Part shown: piece after piece, positions 56,371-64,000 of the stretch
Layout: every line of letters begins with the position of its first letter
Numbering within the stretch: the first letter of the stretch is position 1
Assembly (NCBI GenBank): GCA_035610365.1
Contig: CM069438.1
Coordinates: 46,434,837-46,498,836, forward strand
DNA length: 64,000 nucleotides
Direction of reading: 5' to 3'
Source: Aquatica leii
Taxonomy: Eukaryota; Arthropoda; Insecta; Coleoptera; Lampyridae
Notes under the pieces: generated by a model
Databases searched by the model: none
The model's input: the letters and a program-made list of their open reading frames with translations, nothing else
What the model was told of the DNA's origin: nothing
Made by a program: the position numbers and the translations under genes

Positions 56371-57176
56371 ATGCCACAGAAGACCAAGATTAAGAAAGTC
56401 GTCAATTTTATGGCTAAGCAAATAAAAAAAAACCTATCACTTTTGTTTCCGAAGGCGGCGCAATTCAAAAAACTGCGGTCAAATTTCAAATTTTCAAATC
56501 CACATTACAACAATATTTTGCCAAACATAGAACGTATGTCCAAGATGAACCAAATTATTCGATTAATAATGTGCTCTCTATAGCAGAGGAAGCATAATTG
56601 ACAGAAAATATATATCATGTTGTACGAGGATGGCATACAATCTAACTTCAAAATTAGTTAAAGAGCTGGCTTTCCAAGAAACAATTGCAAATAACAAGGA
56701 AGCTTCAGACTCATAGAGGGCTTCAAAACTAGCCAGGGAAACTGGCTTCGAGCATTTCTGAAAGGAAATCATTTATCCATCTGCTAACCGGAAGAATGCA
56801 TTTTTTCCGTAGTGAACAATCGTCAAAGATATTCAACCTGAATGAAACTGGGACAACCACTGTGCAAAACCCAAAAAAAGTTGTTGTTGAAAAGGGCGTT
56901 AAGCAAGTATCCTCTTGCACTAGAGCAGAACAAAACCTAATAACAACGTGTGCTATTATCTGTGATACAAAAACTTTTCTTTTTCCAACAATGATATATC
57001 CTAGGAAATATTGCAATCTGCATATGTGGTCAAGGGCGCCTTCTAGAACTTTAAGCTTAGCTACTGAAAGTAACTGGATGCTTTCAGAGCTATTTCCGCA
57101 AGTCCAGATTTATGTTTACATTTTTTTTATCTTTACACGATTTTATATTGTTACGTGCAAAATTTTCATAACGTAA
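56371..57176 (+). pseudogene. Tigger-like transposase remnant
   Basis: It opens at 56371 (MPQKTKIKKVV), as Tigger proteins do. After a degenerate DNA-binding part (about 56640-56790) the catalytic start is clear: KIFNLNETGTTTVQNPKKVV, GVKQVSSCTRAEQNL, TTCAIICDTKTFLFPTMIYP and SNWMLSELFPQ. These are the 'IfN.DEtG..tVq.P', 'G.kqVgs.TSaERg', 'PP..iFPR' and 'sGWm..e.F' blocks. The first catalytic Asp is Asn (NLNETG). The second and third catalytic regions are missing. It is unrelated in detail to the pogo-like element at 6394-8945. Confidence 0.8.
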
Positions 57177-58530
57177 TACCCTGTATATCGAATTAAAATT
57201 AGATTTCGGTTTTGACGCCCTCTGCCGATGCTTACTGACATGTTGCGAAAATTATTTTCAAGCTGTCAACTACCTAAGACGGTCTGTCGTTGTGAATTGA
57301 CCTAATCCAAAGATTTAATAGTACATCCATTGTGATGAACAGGAGATTATAAGTTAATTACGAATTTAACGTAATTTATTCGGCACAGGGTAAGATAATT
57401 GCATCTGGTTTGTTAAGATTCTTTTGTAATTTCTTTCTTAATTTGATAGCCGTTCCGCCACGCTTTGACCACATGTACGATTTAATAATAGAACAATGAA
57501 GAATTAATAATATTGATAAATACCTTCTATGAACGCTTAGGATTCTGGAAAGCATATTATCAACAACGAAAACGAAGTTTTGACCAGCATTTGCCTTTGA
57601 GATGTTATTTCTTATACGCCAGTCGATTGCGATACCCACCTTTTCGTAATTGCAAATAACAGCATTCGATACAACGGGTTTTTATATCTCATTTTCTTTA
57701 TTATTAACGATTTTGTGGCTTTCTATCTTCGTGAGTTATTGTGTTGACACGATTTGCTATTCATATCTATTCTAGGCTCACTCACCGGGGAAAACGTTTT
57801 CTTCGATCAAGTAGGTACTGGATTGTAGGTAAGTTTATTTAAATATTTTGTCGCTGTCAGAAAAGTCACTCACGGAACTTTTGTTTATGTTAACTTCCGT
57901 AATTACGATCATTGTTGCAATACCATTAAGGTAGCTTCATTAATTATTTTGTGTATATCGCATGCTGTGTACAAACGATTTTCTTTGCTATTCATTTTGA
58001 TTCAACTTATGTATTGTGTGTTGCCGATACTTCTGGCACTTATGGATTGAGAATTAGAAATACTCTTGTTAATCTTCTACGTTACTAAATTAAAGTTTTT
58101 ATACCTGTTTAATGTTTCTTTTATGGTAACATACCTTTCTCTATTATTGTGGTTACCCAAACATCAGAGTAACAAGGATTACGAACCTAAAAATTCGTTA
58201 CAAGTTTGGATCGAGACAGAAGTGTTAATTATAAAAGATCTGGCGCCCTTAATTATTATTCACTTGAACTTCCCCTATCTCCGACTGTGTTGAGTTAGCC
58301 GTGCAAGGTTCGTAAGACCTATAAGCTTGTAACAATATGTATGTCTTTTATTCTAATGACAACTTTATCTTCACTGCAAAACAAGGTTCAGCCAAAGCCA
58401 CTACGCCATCAATTGAAAAATATGACTAAAGAATCATGATAAAAAATTAGTAAAAAATAAACATGATATAACAAATTTCATACCACAACTGTAACCCAAG
58501 TTGCTTCCAAAATAAGCTAAACCAGAAAGC
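57177..58530. other. Unassigned sequence inside the Penelope-like element
   Basis: AATACCCTGTATATCG at about 57174-57189 resembles a Tc1/mariner-type end. An 87-codon minus-strand open frame at 57376-57639 has no recognisable motif. Nothing else identifiable. Confidence 0.4.
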
Positions 58531-58669
58531 TCCGGGCACGACCAAGAAATAACTTCTTTGGAAAAAAACACATGCTAGCCAATACTATGGTGTCAAATTA
58601 CTTTACGACAACAAAGACAACAATAGCAAAGTCTCTATTTGACAGAGTTTAGAGGTTATGTAACACAAA

Positions 58670-59110
58670 GAAAGAAACAGCAAAAACAACAACAAAAGAA
58701 AAACTTTTAAAAACGTTACTCAGCATCCCATACGTCAGAAGGTTACCTGAGACCATAAAGCGCACAGGAAAAAATTACAAAATTAATACGGTGTTTAGAT
58801 CAACTACCATTAGAAGTATGCTTTCTGACACAAGACCACAGACCAGTCAAAACTACAAAAATCTGCATCTACCAAGTTCCGTGTGAATATGACAGGTTAT
58901 ACTTAAGAAAAACCAGAAAACCCTTAAAAATCAGACTGGAAGAACACAAAACTCATACGCAAATGTGAGAGATATTAAGATCTGGCGTTGCGCAACACTC
59001 CTGGAAAGAACAATTTAGAATGAAATTAGCTGAAACAAATATATACAGAGAGAAATTGAAGTCCAGGCAACCAAGTGTAGAAATAAGTCGAAGTCGCTAA
59101 TTAGACGCTT
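58670..59110 (+). pseudogene. Penelope-like element: GIY-YIG endonuclease end
   Basis: LKTLLSIPYVRRLPETIKRT, then NYKINTVFRSTTIRSMLSD, is the region that joins RT to nuclease in Penelope-like elements ('iPYv..ls..i.ri'). ICIYQVPCEYDRLYLRKTRK and IRLEEHKTHTQ follow, a degenerate GIY-YIG ('vY.i.C..C...YiGeT.R.l..Ri.EH'); YIGxT is YLRKT and a stop follows soon after. It is collinear with 53880-54960 but separated by about 3.7 kb. Confidence 0.82.
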
Positions 59111-59129
59111 GAAAAAACATAAACTATAT

Positions 59130-60195
59130 TGATTCGTTCAATAATCATGTCTTTAGTATAATAAGCTCTAAGTTTGTTAGTATTTACCTGATGACGATTG
59201 CAGATACTCTAGCAATCTAAATGTTGTGTATATTTATTTATTCTTGTTAAAAAAATAGAAATAAAGACTATGAATGTCCATAATTGTTCTATTATATCAA
59301 AATTATTATATTGTAACATTAATAAAAATTTCTAAAAATGCATATTAAATTTTTCCATAAAACTGTAGTAACAACAACGGGGTAATTTAGTTAAGAGTGC
59401 ATTGCAGTTTAACGCACCAACGTATTACGTAACGTAAACGATTTTATAACAGATAAATGCAATTGTGTTGTAAAAAAATGTAAACTATAAAATTTTAATA
59501 TTGCAAAAAGCACTTTGTGCTTTATAGTACATTTACATGTATGTACTTCAAAGCGTTGTAAATAGGAATAGCTACTAAAGCATATGGCTATAGATTTATT
59601 GAGAAAATGGTATTGTGAAAAGCCACCGAATGCTTTTAAAAAATTACTGCATTTTCAAAATAAAACGGAATGCATAAATCACAAAAACAATTACACTTTA
59701 ATACATTTGCTGTTTTGATATATACGTTTAGATAAACTAATATATACCAAAAGGCTTTTACAATAAAATTATGTTATAAATCATTTTATTTAATTCATAT
59801 AAAACAATAAACGTTTGATATTTTAAAATTCAAATTTTAATACTTTTTTTGCAGCTCTTTAAAAATAAGAAATTATTTATATATTGAGTATTAACGTTTT
59901 ATATATACCTATATATATACAAACGTATTTTTATGCAAACTGACATCCGTGTTACTGAATGTCATTCCGGCACCCATGTATAATACACATGACAAATAAT
60001 ACAGTTGATCAACTATTAGGTATAGATGCAAGTTTATTTTAGACAATTTTAAAATAGTGAATTAAAAAAATTGTTAAACAAAATCAACATCGTTAAAATC
60101 TAAAGCAAAATTTTAAATACCAAAATTATTGAGTAGTAATAATATCTCCAAATAAAAATTGAAACGGTACTTTAAGGATTATGCCCCACGTTGGG
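59130..60195. other. Non-coding AT-rich stretch
   Basis: No gene or recognisable element. Confidence 0.5.
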
Positions 60196-61080
60196 CACCA
60201 ATTTTTGGTTCCCAACGTTTTTTTGTTTAACGAGTTTTGCTGGTAACAACCACGTTACCACGGCTAAAATTAAAAGGAAAAAATACAGGCGCCACTCCTC
60301 GTGAACCGGTGAAATCTTTAGTTTGAAAACACCAAGGTTACATACAAACCCACTGTCAAAAAAAGAAAACGAACAACAAAAAAACGTAACAAATTGGTTG
60401 TATTTTTTCCAATCAATATAAAAACTTTAAAAATGCCAAGCACAATTAATCAATAACAAAATCACATAAAGCAAATCACTCAAACATGAACAATTACATG
60501 CAGCCACTTTTGCGTGTTTAAATAAATAAAGAATTAGTAACTTCTAAACACAAGCAATCAATAACAAAATCACATAAAACAAAATCGATCAAACATTAAC
60601 AATTACATGCAGTCGAAAAAATTCAGTTTTTAAATAACTTTTTAAACTTTCAACTTATCTCTAGTTCCTTACCATAGCAGCTAATAATAAATGCTATTTC
60701 AGTAATACTACCATCGACAATACTTAAGATTTGGTATTTATTCCTCTAATTTTTTACAATATTCTTACACTATTTAAGAAAGATTCATTCATCAATGTAG
60801 GTTGCATTTGTACTATTGAAAGTATGACAACCGAAAGAATGTAAAACCTTAACCATTTATTTCTCCTTTCTTGTTTGCAATCTTAACAGCTTTGTAAGAT
60901 ACAAGAAATGTCACACTTAAGGTGGTTTGTTTAAAACTAAAAGTTGTTACCAATCTTTTGTTCTAGTGTTGGTAACAACTACGTTATTACGGTTAGCTGA
61001 TGATGTCGATGAATAGACGTGGTTGAGAAATTGTAACAAAAAAAAAAAAACCTGGGTGCCACCCCGCTTTAAAATTAAAA
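60196..61080 (-). repeat. Gypsy LTR-like region with primer-binding site and duplicated end
   Basis: On the minus strand TTGGTGCCCAACGTGGGGC (60185-60203 on the plus strand) is a classical gypsy primer-binding site. Upstream of it on that strand (60225-60320) lies a segment (GTTGTTACCAGCAAAACTCG with a GGTAACGTGG lead) repeated in diverged form at about 60955-61080. The two copies are about 730 bp apart, as if two LTR ends were in tandem. Exact LTR limits were not resolved. Confidence 0.5.
60448..60612. repeat. 108-bp tandem duplication
   Basis: AATCAATAACAAAATCACAT starts at 60448 and again at 60556, and both units end with CAATTACATGCAG. It lies in the LTR-like region and is AT-rich and non-coding. 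Confidence 0.8.
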
Positions 61081-61599
61081 TCTTTTTCTTTGATTCGGAG
61101 ACATCAAAGATACGTCTGCACACAATGTTGAAGAGATTAGTAGGAAAATTAACAACAGTCAACAAGAGAAAATCAGAAATTGTATGCATATATTTTCTTC
61201 GCTCGATAACAAAATACCACTTTTTGTTATTACTGAAGATAACAAAATGATAATTTAAGTTTTCTAATGAAAAGCAAGAAAAAAAACAGTAACGCTTACA
61301 TAACCAAACTCGGTCAACAATTTGAAAGCTATCAGACAAATTTTAACAGATTTGTATTACAAGCTATTGCTAATAACTCCGTAAAATTAAAGAGAAAATT
61401 GTTCTACTGTTAACAATTACATCCATTCGTTAGTAATCATGCTACTAATAATATTACTTTTAAACATGCAAAGAGTGTAAGCTTAGATTCATTGACTGTT
61501 TTTTGTCAACCTCTGTACCTTGATTGCGTTTAAAATTTAAAGGTAATGGTAATGTGGCGGGTTTCTATGATGGATGCCTTAAGGCTGGAAATTTTGTAA
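61081..61599. other. Unassigned AT-rich stretch
   Basis: Open frames on both strands at 60947-61339 carry no family motif and overlap each other. I see no gene. Confidence 0.45.
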
Positions 61600-61914
61600 T
61601 CAAATGGTTGAATTTCCTGAAATTGTTTTAATTATTCCATCTGATTGCGTTGTCACTCCTCTTGTTGTGAGTTTTGTTGTTGAACCAATCAATAAATAGT
61701 TCTTAAGATCTATAAGCAAACCAAAATAATTAATTTGTCTTAGCGAAAAAGAACTAACTGTAGCACCAGTATCAATTAAAAACTGCGATTTTGAAATATT
61801 ATCCGTAACAAAGAGGCGACCGGATAAGTTCGTGCCTGCAGCGTTGGTCGCGTTTATTGCGCTGTTTGTTTGTTTTTGGTAAATAATTGCATGGGGCATG
61901 AGAGCAAAAGTCAA
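61600..61914 (-). pseudogene. Gypsy-type aspartic protease fragment
   Basis: A 104-codon minus-strand frame contains GRLFVTDNISKSQFLIDTGA and TVSSFSL, the 'rL.v.d..sg..FLvDTGA.vS' signature of gypsy Gag-Pol proteases, followed by LIGSTTKLTTRG. The catalytic Asp (DTGA) is intact; the RT that should follow is absent. It is upstream, on this strand, of the LTR-like region at 60196-61080 and may belong to the same element. Confidence 0.75.
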
Positions 61915-62121
61915 GATATTATGTGCTTATATTTAGATTTTTTTAAAGGTTTGTAGTGTTTAAAAAACTGGCTTTTGAATGTAATTTTGCTGTATGAATC
62001 ATTTTTAGGAAAAAAATTAAACGACCATACTAGGTTCAAAATATTTACTTATATGAATATATCAGAGTGAACCAGAATACATTTTTTACAAAACATACTT
62101 CAAGAGGACGAGTCCAACACA

Positions 62122-63270
62122 GTGTCACTGGACACAGTCGGTGGCACAGACAAAGCACATCTTTTTGCTGCATTCCAGACAAATTGGTTGAGAGCACTTG
62201 ACGCATGCTTACTTGGTTTTTATCTTCTTTTCCGAAGGACAGTTACTGCATGTCTTCATTTCGTCGGTAAGGAACCCCATAGGCCGTTCTTGATTTTGCA
62301 CGAGCTCTTTTTTGATGACGGCCCTTACCTCCTTTGTGTCTGCTGATCACTGGCAAATTTCGATAGCTGATGTAAGTGTTGATGCTAACGATAATTATCA
62401 TTCTGTAAAAAACAGCCAACGGTCATCGCTTTGTCCTCCTATTTGAACTATACACGGCGCATTTCATGTCGATCAGATTGACACCAGATTTGTTCTAATT
62501 ATAGAAGCAAATAATTTCTGTTTTTTTAATTTTTATCCATAGCTACGGTGTGGTGCATAGTTGAGATCAAGACCACCAACTTATTTTTTTCGGAACATAG
62601 GAGACAAGAGTGGTTTTATCATTGAATGCGTGGTCAGCAGAGCCCCCAGGTCTTTTAGAGTGAGGTAGACACTCTGCAGAAATTATAAGTTTGTTCTTCT
62701 GCATAGTTTCTGCAAACGTTAATCCACGTTGTCCAAGTTCATCAGCAGCTTCAATGACAGACAAGTTTTTGTTTGATTGCTGAATGGGTTTAGAAAGTTT
62801 GATCAAACCCACTCTATCTGGACTGTTCCCAAGGGCTCTTGCAGTTCCTGTTAGTTCTGGCATTCCTCTGACAATGTTTCTTGCGGGTGTCCGAATATCT
62901 CTACGCGGCTCCTCGGTTGTCTAATAATAAAGAGGACCACACTCGTTGTTATGCAAATGTTAAAATATATAGTTTGGTAGACGACGCTGTGAAATTCTTT
63001 CAGCAATTGCAGCAAACTCCTCTTCAATTTCAGATGAGCTGCCACTTTCATCTATTATTTCACTAACGGTTAAACGGGGCTCTTTAAAAAGATAGTCTGG
63101 ATCGGCATCGGAATCGTCTACAAAGTTATCTTTTCACTATTACCTAACTCTTCATTCAACATTCTAGTGATACGATCAACATAATTCTCCTCATTTACAC
63201 GCACTGGTCTAGTAGAAACTATATGTCGCCCTCTACTTAAGTTCATACCGGAAGTACATGCTTCATCCAT
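62122..63270 (-). pseudogene. PiggyBac transposase, copy 3
   Basis: The start is at about 63270 (MDEACTSGMNLSRGRHIVST). After a frame change, DDSDADPDYLFKEPRLTVSE and SSSEIEEEFAAIAE form the acidic N-terminal region, and TPARNIVRGMPELTGTAR follows at about 62860. An internal deletion joins this to SNKNLSVIEAADELGQRGLT, ETMQKNKLIISAE and TTLVSYVPKK (about 62780-62570), the region after the second catalytic Asp. The 'DN.FTS' Asp itself reads SVIEAADEL. RRTKRWPLAVFYRMI lies near 62420. A cysteine-rich end, CSNCPSEKKIKTK, CVKCSQPICLECSKKMCFVC, runs to a stop at 62122. Frameshifts, a stop and loss of the first catalytic region make it dead. Termini not found. Confidence 0.82.
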
Positions 63271-63289
63271 TTTAAAAAAATATATAGTT

Positions 63290-64000
63290 ACACAAATAAA
63301 AAATAATAATACTATAACTAAGAAGAAACTAATGTACATAAACGGAAACACTTGGTCTGAGAAGCACGTTCACTGTAACGCTAACTGAAAGACGCGGTCT
63401 GTAAGACTGGCTAGAGTTTCACAATGCACTTGTCACTTTGCACTGCGCAAACACAACATCACAAAAATAGAATAAGCGTGTACAGGAGGAGAAGGTGGGA
63501 AGGTATTGTGACTTTTAAGCGGCTCGGTCACCCAGTGTTTTAACACCACAAACAAAATATCCCCGTGGCGACTGTCAGACCAATTTTTACGTTTTTAATG
63601 AACAACTTATTTACACATTACAGTACATTACACAATTACAACATAATACAATCCGACTGTAGTCAACAGTAGTTAAACAAGAAGTAGCGAAAAATTTGAC
63701 GCTACCGCTAACATCCCTTCCACCGCCTACGTCGTTATTTCTAGCCGCCAATTTCAGCTTTGTTGCTTGTACGCGCAGAGGTCGCCACAGATATTAATGA
63801 AGTGAACTGGGTGTTATTCACGATTAATAAGCATGAATTTGGGTGAATAGACTATTTATTTCAGGTAATGTTTTGACGAGGTTAAAATACAAATCCTTCG
63901 CGGCGGGACTTCGCATGAGATTTATTGAAGTTTCAATTAAGATTACGGTCACGTCGATTGACAAGTGATAATTATAATAGTAACGATGGATTTATGATAA
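63290..64000. other. Unassigned sequence upstream of piggyBac copy 3
   Basis: No gene recognised. Part may be the 5' end of piggyBac copy 3. TTAACACCAC at about 63540 is a weak candidate terminus. A less AT-rich patch at 63700-63790 has no identifiable content. Confidence 0.4.

Noticed and set aside
57376..57639. 87-codon minus-strand open frame
   Set aside because: No recognisable domain, no start context and surrounded by decayed elements; noted only as unassigned.
60947..61339. 130-codon minus-strand open frame overlapping a 75-codon plus-strand frame
   Set aside because: No motif; overlaps the LTR-like repeat segment and a poly-A run.
1..64000. CRISPR arrays, bacterial operons, rRNA genes
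   Set aside because: None seen. The direct repeats present are too few, too long or LTR-associated, and the gene content is eukaryotic transposons.

Overview
The window looks like nuclear DNA of an insect or close arthropod relative. It is very AT-rich. I recognise no host gene with confidence; almost everything codable is a decayed transposable element of a kind typical of insects: Ty3/gypsy, BEL/Pao, Penelope, several APE-type LINEs, pogo/Tigger, Tc1, mariner and three unrelated piggyBac copies. The species cannot be named from the sequence alone. There is nothing prokaryotic: no operons, CRISPR array or rRNA. I saw no convincing tRNA gene.

Layout. 1-6.4 kb: a truncated copy of a minisatellite-bearing LTR, a Ty3/gypsy gag fragment and a gypsy pol fragment (both minus). 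6.4-8.9 kb: a complete pogo/Tigger-like element with terminal inverted repeats, TA target duplication and a transposase ending in a PHD finger. 9-18.4 kb: AT-rich DNA with two pairs of dispersed repeats (a ~1.1 kb LTR-like repeat and a ~0.6 kb repeat) and two Tc1-like remnants of one family. 18.9-22.9 kb: a gypsy element (plus) with its own LTRs and primer-binding site, interrupted between RNase H and integrase by a second copy of the minisatellite-bearing LTR. 22.9-28.1 kb: a minus-strand LINE (LINE C) that carries a 1.75 kb inverted-repeat element and a 723-bp mariner deletion derivative. 28.1-30.0 kb: unassigned. 30.0-32.9 kb: a GC-richer LINE (LINE D, plus) with flanking target duplication and an (AAG)n tail. 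33.0-36.3 kb: piggyBac copy 1. 36.3-42.7 kb: minus-strand LINE A, split by an inserted second LINE (LINE B, 38797-41805) with a 13-bp target duplication. 43.1-45.0 kb: piggyBac copy 2. 45.3-47.0 kb: a DDE element with 28-bp inverted repeats whose remnant coding sequence shows intron-like gaps. 49.0-53.8 kb: a BEL/Pao element (minus). 53.9-59.1 kb: a Penelope-like element whose RT and GIY-YIG ends are separated by a LINE RT fragment, a Tigger-like transposase and unassigned DNA. 60.2-61.9 kb: gypsy LTR-like repeats, a primer-binding site and a protease fragment (minus). 62.1-63.3 kb: piggyBac copy 3 (minus).

No genes here appear to cooperate. The window records successive insertion and decay. 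The elements that look youngest by intact ends are the mariner derivative (perfect 30-bp inverted repeats), LINE B (perfect 13-bp target duplication), LINE D (12-bp duplication, one mismatch) and the pogo-like element (19-bp inverted repeats with TA). All protein families were assigned by reading translated motifs; no database search was possible, so clade names below superfamily level are tentative.
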